The notes under the pieces were generated by a model. That model was not told the DNA's origin, searched no databases, and saw only the letters and a list, made by a program, of their open reading frames with translations. A stretch of DNA of 64,000 bases, from positions 1-64,000 of the forward strand of contig JAFWDH010000016.1 of NCBI GenBank assembly GCA_017513135.1. The letters run 5' to 3'. This DNA is from Oscillospiraceae bacterium. Lineage in GTDB: Bacteria; Bacillota; Clostridia; Oscillospirales; Ruminococcaceae. The first letter of the stretch is position 1. The number at the start of each line of letters is the position of its first letter. This document shows, in pieces, positions 1 to 7,694 of the stretch. A program made the translations under genes and the position numbers.

Positions 1-144
1 ATTAGCCTGGATGCGAGAAGGCACGGCAGGAACCTGAATGTACTGATAGTGGGAGGCTCAGGCTCCGGAAAGACCAGATCATATGCCATGCCAAATATTA
101 TGAACGCAGACTGCAGCTATGTCGTGCTTGATCCGAAGGGCTAA
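1..144 (+). pseudogene. virD4: 5' part of virD4/traG coupling protein, interrupted by an integrated element
   Basis: Frame 1 is open from the first base and translates to a stretch holding the P-loop GGSGSGKTRSY and ending in VVLDPKG before a stop. This is the Walker A region and the start of the DPKGE motif of VirD4/TraG-type T4SS coupling ATPases, which feed DNA-relaxase complexes into the transfer channel. The stop codon (142-144) lies in inserted DNA. The reading frame continues at 13155, where the next conserved residues (GETLRMTG...) are found. The gene begins upstream of the window. As it stands this half is non-functional, but the two halves would join perfectly in frame if the insert excised. 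Confidence 0.9.
133..141 (+). repeat. Left attachment core (attL)
   Basis: CCGAAGGGC encodes the P-K-G of the VirD4 DPKGE motif. The identical 9-mer at 13155-13163 marks the other end. To the left is virD4 sequence (GTGCTTGAT), to the right element sequence (TAAGAATGATG). Confidence 0.8.
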
Positions 145-186
145 GAATGATGCAGACTATTGTTGAAAGTGAAAGGAGGTGAACGC

Positions 187-2274
187 ATGGCAATAAAACG
201 GGATGTCGGGCGTATAACTGCACTGTATGAAAGATTGTCCAGAGATGATGATCAGAGTGGTGATTCGTTAAGTATTTCGAATCAAAAGAAGTATTTAGAA
301 GACTATGCTATGAAAAACGGTTTTCGTAATATCCGTCATTATACTGATGACGGTTTTACAGGCCGTAACTTTAATCGCCCTGGATTTCAATCTTTGCTAC
401 AGGATATAGAAAATGATCTGATCAGCACCGTAATCGTGAAAGATATGAGCCGGTTTGGAAGGAATTATTTACAGGTCGGCTTCTATACCGAAATTATGTT
501 TCCGAAGAAGTCAGTTAGATTCATAGCAATAAATAACAACGTTGATAGCAACAGCCCTGTTGAGAATGATTTTGCTCCTTTCCTCAACATAATGAATGAA
601 TGGTATGCGAAGGATACCAGCAATAAGATCAAAACTATCTTTCTATCCAGGATGAAGGAAGGAAAGCGATGCTCTGGGAGCATACCGTACGGGTACAACA
701 GGCTTTCCGGCGATAAACAAACGCTTGTTATTGATCCCGTTGCTTCAGAAGTTGTTAGACGGATCTTTCATTTGGCAGCAGATGATATGGGTCCGACGGA
801 GATAGCACGTCAACTGTCTGCAGAAAAGATCCTAATTCCATCAGCATACACACGACGGTTTCATCCGGAACAATGTAATATGCGACATATTAAGGATGAG
901 TACAAGTGGCATCCAACGACCATCACTGGGATATTACAAAGACAGGAGTACCTTGGTCACACCGTATTAAGAAAGTCTATAGGAACTGACTTCAAAACAG
1001 ATACAAGAAGAGTTGCCGAGGAAGATGAGCAGTTCGTGTTCCTGAATACACACGAACCAATAATTGACCAGAATACATGGGATCGAGTCAGAAACAGTTA
1101 TGTCCGCAGACCTAAGAAGTATAAGCCTGGAGCATTCAGTGAACAGAACAGATATGAAGGCTTGTTATTCTGTGCTGATTGCGGTTCCAGAATGGTTTTG
1201 CAAGTGCACTACAACAAGAACGGCGAGCCGATCCTGACATACAGATGCAGCGGATACAAAAGAAGATGGGGAGCCGAGAAGAGCTGCACTATGCACCATA
1301 TATCCATGAAAGATTTGGATGTCATAATTGGACAAGCTATAAGAAGGGTGTTGTATTACGCGCTTCAGGACGAATCTGCTTTTGCAGAACGACTGGCTGA
1401 GAAATGGAAAGAACAGGATGATATTGAGCTTAAAAAGAAGAAGGATGAGCTAAAGAGAAACGAAAGAAGATTTAGTGAACTTAATAATCAGATACAAACT
1501 CTGTATCAGGACTATTCAAGAGGTCTGTTACCTGAAAGACAATATAGAGCTCTTATTGGCGCCTATGATGAGGAGCAGAATAGGATCGAGATCAGAAACA
1601 CTGAATTAACAGCAGCAATTGATGCAGAAGAGAAGAAACCGACAGACACTAAGAGATTTCTTGACGTTATCAGGAAGTACAGGGATCTAAGCTATGCTTT
1701 TGTTGATAAAAGATTACTGAAGGATCTGATAGACAGGATAGTTATCCACGAAGCGACTGGAGGAAAAACAAAAGCAAGAAGTGTTGCTATAGATGTCTAC
1801 TTCAATTTTATAGGCGAGTGTTCTTTTGAACCGATCCCTGATGAATTGAGGGAGGGCGAAGAAGAGAAAAAAAGAAGAGAGATTGAAAAACAGGAAATTG
1901 CTGAGACCAGAAAAGAAGAAAAGAGAAAAAAGGATCAGGAAGAAAAAGAAAAGAGACAGATCCATAAGATCTGTGAGTCTTGCGGGAAAGAATTCGTAAC
2001 CCTAAAGACTAGGCAGAAGAACTGTTCTCCAGAATGCAGTAAAAAGGCTAAAAACAGGAGAAGTATTGAATACCATAGAGAGAAAAAGAATGAACAATTA
2101 CTCCTTAATGATGGCCATCCTTATCCTAAGAGGAATTGTATTGTATGCGGAAAACCATTCTGGCCGGTAAATTCAAAGAATACTATCTGCTCCAGAGAGT
2201 GTGTGAACAAAAAGCAGCTGGAAAAGTATTACCGGCGAAAAGCTATTAGGAATCAAGAATCCAATAATTCTTGA
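187..2274 (+). CDS. Large serine recombinase with extra zinc-binding C-terminal tail
   Basis: Integrates and excises the element. The N-terminus has the resolvase/invertase catalytic domain with the nucleophile at Ser18 (ALYERLSRDDD, then GDSLSISNQ), typical of the TnpX/TndX branch of large serine recombinases. Next come the Recombinase domain, a zinc ribbon (CADCGSRM ... C), and a long coiled coil around residues 400-530. The start at 187 is chosen because AAAGGAGGTG lies 7 bases upstream; an ATG at 160 has no such site. At about 695 residues it is longer than the usual 500-560. The surplus is a Lys/Glu-rich helix followed by two similar Cys modules, CESCGKEF...CSPEC and CIVCGKPF...CSREC, each likely to bind one zinc. 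The gene is the first in the element, next to attL, as expected for an integrase. Confidence 0.93.
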   Translation: MAIKRDVGRITALYERLSRDDDQSGDSLSISNQKKYLEDYAMKNGFRNIRHYTDDGFTGRNFNRPGFQSLLQDIENDLISTVIVKDMSRFGRNYLQVGFYTEIMFPKKSVRFIAINNNVDSNSPVENDFAPFLNIMNEWYAKDTSNKIKTIFLSRMKEGKRCSGSIPYGYNRLSGDKQTLVIDPVASEVVRRIFHLAADDMGPTEIARQLSAEKILIPSAYTRRFHPEQCNMRHIKDEYKWHPTTITGILQRQEYLGHTVLRKSIGTDFKTDTRRVAEEDEQFVFLNTHEPIIDQNTWDRVRNSYVRRPKKYKPGAFSEQNRYEGLLFCADCGSRMVLQVHYNKNGEPILTYRCSGYKRRWGAEKSCTMHHISMKDLDVIIGQAIRRVLYYALQDESAFAERLAEKWKEQDDIELKKKKDELKRNERRFSELNNQIQTLYQDYSRGLLPERQYRALIGAYDEEQNRIEIRNTELTAAIDAEEKKPTDTKRFLDVIRKYRDLSYAFVDKRLLKDLIDRIVIHEATGGKTKARSVAIDVYFNFIGECSFEPIPDELREGEEEKKRREIEKQEIAETRKEEKRKKDQEEKEKRQIHKICESCGKEFVTLKTRQKNCSPECSKKAKNRRSIEYHREKKNEQLLLNDGHPYPKRNCIVCGKPFWPVNSKNTICSRECVNKKQLEKYYRRKAIRNQESNNS

Positions 2275-2307
2275 CAGTAATGGAAATGTGAAAAGGAGGA
2301 TCAACTA

Positions 2308-3387
2308 TTGCAGAAAGATAGGTCATATTTCGATGAAGACTTGATTGAGATACCACTTGAGGTATCTTTAGCGAGTGAGATCAAACCCAAAGAAGTGAGA
2401 TGGCTATGGTATCCATACATTCCGTTTGGAAAACTGACGATCCTTCAGGGAGATCCTGGAGACGGAAAGAGCAAATTAATGCTCACTTTGGCAGCATTAC
2501 TGACACAAGGAAAACCTTTACCATTCTGCGATAAAGACGAATCTCAGGAACCAATGGCCGTTATCTATCAAACTACTGAAGACGATCCGGAAGACACAAT
2601 TGTTCCAAGATTTATAGAAGCCGGCGGGGAAACCAGCCGGCTGATTTTTATAAAGGAGGATGTGAAGAACCTGACTTTTACTGACACAAGGATCAGAAGG
2701 GCAGTTGAAGTGTTTGGAGCAAAACTTCTGATACTGGATCCGTTGAGTGCTTACATCGGAGATTCAGTATCATTAAATGCTGCAAATGAAATGAGAGCTG
2801 CTTTCAGCAGTCTTGCAGAAATGGCAAGAGATACAGGTTGTGCGGTAGTTATCGTCGCCCATATGAACAAAATGAGAGAAACGAACCCGCTATACAGGAC
2901 ATCTGGATCAATAGATATAGCAGGCGTTGCCAGAAGCATCCTTGCTGTAGTAAGGCAGAGAAACAGAGAGGACCCTAATGACAGGATCATGGTTCAGGTG
3001 AAATCTAATCTTGCACCCACGGGATCTGGAATCATATTCCGAATCAAGCCGATGGGAATCGTATTTCTCGAAGAAATAGAAATCACTGCAGAAGAGGCTT
3101 TTTATTCTGACAGGACCAGATCAGGAAGACCCAGTGTTAAGGTCGACATGTGTATTGAAAAGATAAAGGAGATCCTTAAAGGAAAAGACAGTATGCCTGC
3201 GACTGAGTGTGAAGCGTTATTGCTGAAAGAAGGATACAAAAAGTCAACAATAAGAAAAGCGAAAAAGATGGCCGGTGTGGAATCTGAAAAAGTCGGTTTT
3301 GTTTGGTTATGGTCTATCGATTCAAGCAATAAACAGGAACAGCCTTTTCCGGAAGACGAATATGAATACGATGAGATTCCGTTTTAG
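2308..3387 (+). CDS. RepA-like AAA ATPase (replicative-helicase type)
   Basis: A 359-residue P-loop ATPase of the RepA/AAA_25 family, which includes plasmid hexameric helicases. Walker A is GDPGDGKS at residues 48-55, and the Walker B-like strand LLILDPLSAY lies near 140. It is followed by the VIVAHMNK segment typical of RecA-fold enzymes. The C-terminal third (RSGRPSVKVDMCIEKIKEIL onward) looks like a winged-helix DNA-binding unit. It starts with TTG at 2308, 8 bases after AAAGGAGGA. It lies between recombinase and relaxase, so it may support replication or transfer of the excised circle. A pure partition or regulatory role cannot be excluded. Confidence 0.8.
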   Translation: MQKDRSYFDEDLIEIPLEVSLASEIKPKEVRWLWYPYIPFGKLTILQGDPGDGKSKLMLTLAALLTQGKPLPFCDKDESQEPMAVIYQTTEDDPEDTIVPRFIEAGGETSRLIFIKEDVKNLTFTDTRIRRAVEVFGAKLLILDPLSAYIGDSVSLNAANEMRAAFSSLAEMARDTGCAVVIVAHMNKMRETNPLYRTSGSIDIAGVARSILAVVRQRNREDPNDRIMVQVKSNLAPTGSGIIFRIKPMGIVFLEEIEITAEEAFYSDRTRSGRPSVKVDMCIEKIKEILKGKDSMPATECEALLLKEGYKKSTIRKAKKMAGVESEKVGFVWLWSIDSSNKQEQPFPEDEYEYDEIPF

Positions 3388-3394
3388 CGGATAA

Positions 3395-3545
3395 AACAGG
3401 AGTCAAGGGAACTCCCTTGCCCACGACAGCTTTGCATGGTGTAACCATGAAAGTGTCATAGTGGGTTACACAGATTCGCAGAATCTTGTGTAACAGAAAC
3501 GAGCCAGGCAACGATAGTGTGAGGAGGTAAAGAGTATAGCCCGTT
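3395..3545 (+). other. oriT: Candidate origin of transfer (oriT) for the MobV relaxase
   Basis: The non-coding leader upstream of the relaxase is rich in inverted repeats. GTTACACA-GATTC pairs with GAATC-T-TGTGTAAC (3465-3494, one bulged base). CATGGT/ACCATG lies near 3435-3449 and CAAGGGA/TCCCTTG near 3403. Just downstream of the main hairpin, at 3515-3521, is TAGTGTG, the same heptamer that precedes the nick in pMV158-type MobV origins. The hairpin, then nick-like site, then mob gene order is as in that family. The assignment is by resemblance; the nick was not demonstrated. Confidence 0.6.
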
Positions 3546-3550
3546 TGAAT

Positions 3551-4735
3551 ATGAGCTGCGCAAGAGTACAGCAGTACTCCGTCAAGGAGATAACAGCCTC
3601 AGAAAGGCACAATGAGAGGAAAAACACTGACTATTCAAACCTGAACGTTGATATGGAAAGAATACCGCTAAACGTGCATTTCAAAGATCCGGGAGATAAG
3701 ACATATCTTCAGGTACTCAAAGAAAAAGAGGACAACGGTGAGCTGTCTAGAAGAGGGTTGAGAGAAGATGCAAAAGTGTTCGACGAAATAGTCTTCGATA
3801 TCAATACTTTGTATTTTCATGAAAACGGAGGTTATGAATTCGCAAAAGTTTTCTATAAAGAAGCATACAGATATGCATGCAAGAAATTTGGTGAAGAGAA
3901 TATCGTTTCTGCAGTGATGCATGCAGATGAACTGAATAAGGCGGCAACTGAACAGTATGGCTATCCTATATATCATTACCATCTGCATGTGATTGCATTT
4001 CCGGTAATAAAGAAAGAGATCCTTTGGAGCAAAAGATGCAAGAATGCCAACTTAATTGGAACGGTTAAAGAAGTAATCAATCAGATAAGCCATTCGAAGA
4101 AGTGGGAGTCAAAGGAAACTATGATAGATGATTACGGTAATCCAGTTTACACAAAATCCGGAAAACCAGTCTTCAGGAAGTCATATAGCGTATTACAAGA
4201 CGAATTCTATAATCATATGATCGATCATGGCTACGAAGGCTTTGTTAGAGGAAAAGAAGGTAGCAGCCTAGAGCATCTGTCTTCGCTTGATTTCCAGATC
4301 AAGAAGGATGAAGAAAGGCTTTCAGCTATACAAAGAAAAGTCAGAGTATCAGAAGAAACATATAGTGTTTCAACGACACTAGACACTACTAATGTGAGAA
4401 TTGAAGAAATAGGCAGAAAGAATCCTATAACGAAGAGTGTTACAGTTACTAAAGAAGAATATGATGAATTAACTACTCTCGCTAAAGAGGGTATTTCTAA
4501 CAGGATTAAGATTCAAAGCCTTCGGGAGGATCTTCGGGACAGTTATCGCAGGAATTCGTCTCTTGCAGAGCGTCTTAATACACTAGAGGAAAACTATGAA
4601 TTGTTGTGGAGAAAATGTAGGCCTTACCTGGATGCTGTCAGGCAGTTTCCTGCACTTGTAAGTGAGTTCATTGAGAGAGTTAGGTTGAGCCTTGAAGACA
4701 GGATAAAAGCAAGTGTAGAGAGAGAGGAACGATAA
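3551..4735 (+). CDS. MobV/Pre-type relaxase (mobilization protein)
   Basis: Nicks the element at oriT and pilots the strand into a borrowed type IV channel. Motif I HNER is at residues 20-23, EIVFDINTLYF lies near 75, and the metal-binding HYHLHVIAF (preceded by HADELNKAATEQ) marks motif III of MobV enzymes. The C-terminal 150 residues are a coiled coil, as usual in the family. The start is uncertain: ATG 3551 gives the normal MSCARVQ-type N-terminus, and TTG 3545 is also possible. The only strong ribosome site (AGGAGGT, 3522-3528) is 16-22 bases away from both. Confidence 0.88.
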   Translation: MSCARVQQYSVKEITASERHNERKNTDYSNLNVDMERIPLNVHFKDPGDKTYLQVLKEKEDNGELSRRGLREDAKVFDEIVFDINTLYFHENGGYEFAKVFYKEAYRYACKKFGEENIVSAVMHADELNKAATEQYGYPIYHYHLHVIAFPVIKKEILWSKRCKNANLIGTVKEVINQISHSKKWESKETMIDDYGNPVYTKSGKPVFRKSYSVLQDEFYNHMIDHGYEGFVRGKEGSSLEHLSSLDFQIKKDEERLSAIQRKVRVSEETYSVSTTLDTTNVRIEEIGRKNPITKSVTVTKEEYDELTTLAKEGISNRIKIQSLREDLRDSYRRNSSLAERLNTLEENYELLWRKCRPYLDAVRQFPALVSEFIERVRLSLEDRIKASVEREER

Positions 4736-4766
4736 TAGTCTTAGATTATTGAATTCTTAAATTATT

Positions 4767-4952
4767 ATGATGGGAGAGTATTTATTGGAAGAAAAGCAAA
4801 AACAATTACACACTTGTGTAGGTAATAGAGTTTATGTTATTAACGTATATTTTGACGAAAGATTGCAATCGGAATCAGTGGAAAAAATACTGATAAAGCA
4901 TTTTATCAGTGAAATGGTTTCGAAGAATAAGAATGAGCCATTTCGTGTTTGA
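4767..4952 (+). CDS. TnpW-like small mobile-element protein
   Basis: A 61-residue protein with the pattern VGNRVYVINVYFDE...SVEKILIKHFISE. This resembles the small TnpW-type proteins found beside relaxase and recombinase genes in Clostridial transposons and ICEs (basic or polar N-terminus, then a two-strand/one-helix core). The function of that family is unknown. It sits 30 bases after the relaxase stop and just before hsdM, so it closes the mobility module. Short length makes the family call tentative. Start at 4767 or the adjacent ATG 4770. Confidence 0.55.
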   Translation: MMGEYLLEEKQKQLHTCVGNRVYVINVYFDERLQSESVEKILIKHFISEMVSKNKNEPFRV

Positions 4953-4984
4953 TATAATAATCTAATAAAGGAAGGTGAGTATGT

Positions 4985-6553
4985 ATGGCTGATATCAAGA
5001 AAGAGCAGGAACGAGAAGAACTGCATCGTGCTATTTGGGCAATTGCAGATGATCTACGTGGATCGGTAGATGGCTGGGATTTTAAAAGCTATGTGCTTGG
5101 CACGATGTTCTATCGCTATATTTCTGAAAATCTTGCCAGATATATAAATCAGGGTGAATGGAATGCTGGAAACATTGGCTTTGACTATGAGAAGTTGTCC
5201 GATGTAGAGGCTGAGGAAGCAAGAGAAGGACTGATTCAGGAAAAAGGTTTCTTTATTCTACCATCTGAACTTTTCTGCAATGTCAGGAAAAGAGCACCAC
5301 AGGACGAGAATCTGAATATGACATTGGAGACTGTATTCAATCATATCGAGGACTCCGCAAAAGGCAGCGTTTCCGAGAACAGCTTTGCTGGTCTGTTCGA
5401 TGACTTTGACGTAAACAGCAATAAGCTTGGTGCTACCGTAGCAAAGCGCAACGAGAAACTGGTCAAGTTGCTGAATGGTGTTGGCGACATGAACCTTGGT
5501 GATGTTAAGGGACATGATATCGACGCATTCGGTGATGCCTACGAATATCTGATGACCATGTACGCCTCCAATGCAGGAAAGTCTGGAGGCGAGTTCTTCA
5601 CGCCCGCCGATGTCTCCGAGTTGCTGACCAGATTGGGAACGGTAGGTAAGACGGAGGTCAATAAGGTTTATGACCCCGCCTGCGGTTCCGGATCCCTTCT
5701 TCTTAAAGCTGAAAAGATACTTGGTCGGGATGGTGTCCGTAATGGATTCTTCGGCCAGGAGATCAATATCACGACTTACAATCTCTGCCGCATCAATATG
5801 TTCTTGCACGATATTGGTTTTGATCATTTTGATATCGCCTGCGAGGATACTTTGACAAGTCCGCAGCACTGGGATGACGAACCTTTTGAACTTATCGTCT
5901 CAAATCCCCCCTACAGCATCAAGTGGGCCGGTGATGAAAATCCATTGCTAATCAACGATCCACGCTTTGCTCCTGCAGGAGTTCTGGCACCGAAGAGCAA
6001 GGCCGACCTGGCATTCATCATGCATAGTCTTTCATGGCTGGCTCCGAACGGAACGGCGTCTATCGTCTGCTTCCCAGGTATCATGTATCGTGGTGGCGCT
6101 GAACAGAAGATCCGTAAATATCTGGTAGATAATAACTTTATCGACTGTGTGATCCAGCTTCCGAGCAATCTTTTCTTCGGAACGTCCATTGCTACCTGCA
6201 TCATGGTATTGAAAAAAGGCAAGGCTGACAGCAAGGTGCTGTTCATCGATGCTACGAACGAGTGCATCAAAGTCACGAACAACAATAAGCTGACACAGGC
6301 CAATATGGATCGCATCGTAGATACCTTCGCCGGTCGCTTGGAGGAAGCACACTTCTCCCATTTGGCAAGCTACGATGAGATTACAGAGAATGATTACAAC
6401 CTGTCTGTTTCAACCTACGTTGAGGCGGCAGATACCAGAGAAAAGATCGACATAAAGAAGCTGAACGCTGATATCGAAGAGATTGTCGCCCGTGAAGAGA
6501 CCTTAAGAAAAGAGATTGCTACTATCATAAAGGAAATTGAGGTGGCAGAATGA
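4985..6553 (+). CDS. hsdM: Type I restriction-modification system, DNA adenine methyltransferase subunit
   Basis: HsdM methylates adenine in the bipartite target chosen by HsdS and is required for both modification and restriction complexes. The protein has an N-terminal HsdM helical domain (residues about 10-170). It then has the SAM-binding motif DPACGSGSLLL starting at residue 230 and the catalytic NPPY at 307-310, the N6-adenine class signature. The length of 522 is normal. The start at 4985 follows AAGGAAGGTGAG. The hsdS start overlaps the end of this gene (ATGA, 6550-6553), so the two are translationally coupled. Confidence 0.96.
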   Translation: MADIKKEQEREELHRAIWAIADDLRGSVDGWDFKSYVLGTMFYRYISENLARYINQGEWNAGNIGFDYEKLSDVEAEEAREGLIQEKGFFILPSELFCNVRKRAPQDENLNMTLETVFNHIEDSAKGSVSENSFAGLFDDFDVNSNKLGATVAKRNEKLVKLLNGVGDMNLGDVKGHDIDAFGDAYEYLMTMYASNAGKSGGEFFTPADVSELLTRLGTVGKTEVNKVYDPACGSGSLLLKAEKILGRDGVRNGFFGQEINITTYNLCRINMFLHDIGFDHFDIACEDTLTSPQHWDDEPFELIVSNPPYSIKWAGDENPLLINDPRFAPAGVLAPKSKADLAFIMHSLSWLAPNGTASIVCFPGIMYRGGAEQKIRKYLVDNNFIDCVIQLPSNLFFGTSIATCIMVLKKGKADSKVLFIDATNECIKVTNNNKLTQANMDRIVDTFAGRLEEAHFSHLASYDEITENDYNLSVSTYVEAADTREKIDIKKLNADIEEIVAREETLRKEIATIIKEIEVAE

Positions 6554-7677
6554 ATAGACTTGATGAACTGATTACAGATCTTTGTCCGGATGGAATTGAG
6601 TATCTACCCCTTGAGAATATATTGAGAATCCGAAATGGTTCTGATTATAAAGGCTTTAGTGAGGGTGATATTCCAGTATATGGATCAGGCGGCATAATGA
6701 CATATGTAGATCATTTTGCTTATGACAAGCCATCAGTACTTATTCCACGAAAAGGTTCAATTGATAAGCTATACTATGTTGACACCCCTTTTTGGAATGT
6801 AGATACAATCTTCTATACAGAAATTGATACTGACAAGGTTATTCCTAGATACGTTTATCATTGTTTGCTGAAAGAACATCTAGAGCAATACAACACTGCA
6901 GGTGGGGTTCCTAGCTTAACGCAAAAGGTCTTGAATAAAGTTAAGATCCCTGTGCCTCCAATAAAGGTACAGCGTGAAATTGTCCGTATCTTGGACAATT
7001 TCACGGAGCTTATAGCGGAGCTTATAGCGGAGCTTATAGCGGAGCTTACAGCGAGGAAGAAACAGTATGAATACTATCGAGATCGCATGCTGTCTTTTGA
7101 TCCACAGGTGAAATGGAAAACTCTTGGAGATATCGGAAAGGTTTCGATGTGCAAAAGAATCATGAAGAATGAGACATCTTCAGAAGGAGAGGTTCCATTC
7201 TATAAAATTGGCACTTTTGGGAAACAGGCAGATGCTTATATCTCTAGAGAGACTTATGAAAAGTACAAGGCCCAATATTCATATCCGAACAAGGGCGATA
7301 TCTTAATCTCTGCAGCAGGAACTATTGGTAGAACTGTTGTGTTTGACGGTGAACCGGCATATTTTCAAGATTCAAATATTGTCTGGATAGCAAATGATGA
7401 AACTCAGGTTTTGAATGAGTTTTTGTATTATTGGTACCAGACAAATCCATGGAAAGTGTCTACGGGAGGTACCATTGCCAGATTATATAATGACAATATT
7501 TCAGGCGCAAAGGTGCCGGTGCTCCCAATAGAAACTCAGAAACGTCTTGTTCATGTGCTCAATAACTTTGATGCCATCTGCTCTGACCTAAATATCGGCC
7601 TTCCGGTCGAGATTGAAGCTCGTAGACAGCAGTACGAGTACTACAGAGATAAACTGCTGACATTCAAAGAATTGTAA
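6550..7677 (+). CDS. hsdS: Type I restriction-modification system, specificity subunit (type IC)
   Basis: HsdS recognises the two half-sites through two target-recognition domains (residues about 15-145 and 190-345). The conserved central and C-terminal regions are recognisable: each ends in an ARKKQYEYYRD or ARRQQYEYYRD segment, the type IC (EcoR124-like) signature. The central helix carries four 4-residue repeats, ELIA-ELIA-ELIA-ELTA, encoded by four near-identical 12-bp units at 7005-7052. In EcoR124 the copy number of such a repeat sets the length of the non-specific spacer in the target. The length of 375 is slightly short for the family. The gene is intact, with no sign of inverted hsdS fragments nearby. 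Confidence 0.95.
   Translation: MNRLDELITDLCPDGIEYLPLENILRIRNGSDYKGFSEGDIPVYGSGGIMTYVDHFAYDKPSVLIPRKGSIDKLYYVDTPFWNVDTIFYTEIDTDKVIPRYVYHCLLKEHLEQYNTAGGVPSLTQKVLNKVKIPVPPIKVQREIVRILDNFTELIAELIAELIAELTARKKQYEYYRDRMLSFDPQVKWKTLGDIGKVSMCKRIMKNETSSEGEVPFYKIGTFGKQADAYISRETYEKYKAQYSYPNKGDILISAAGTIGRTVVFDGEPAYFQDSNIVWIANDETQVLNEFLYYWYQTNPWKVSTGGTIARLYNDNISGAKVPVLPIETQKRLVHVLNNFDAICSDLNIGLPVEIEARRQQYEYYRDKLLTFKEL
7005..7052 (+). repeat. Four tandem 12-bp repeats in hsdS
   Basis: Three identical copies of GGAGCTTATAGC (7005-7016, 7017-7028, 7029-7040) and a fourth with one change (GGAGCTTACAGC, 7041-7052). The unit is a multiple of three, so gain or loss keeps the frame. It lengthens or shortens the helix between the two recognition domains. 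Confidence 0.97.
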
Positions 7678-7694
7678 GATCAGGAGGTGGGCGA

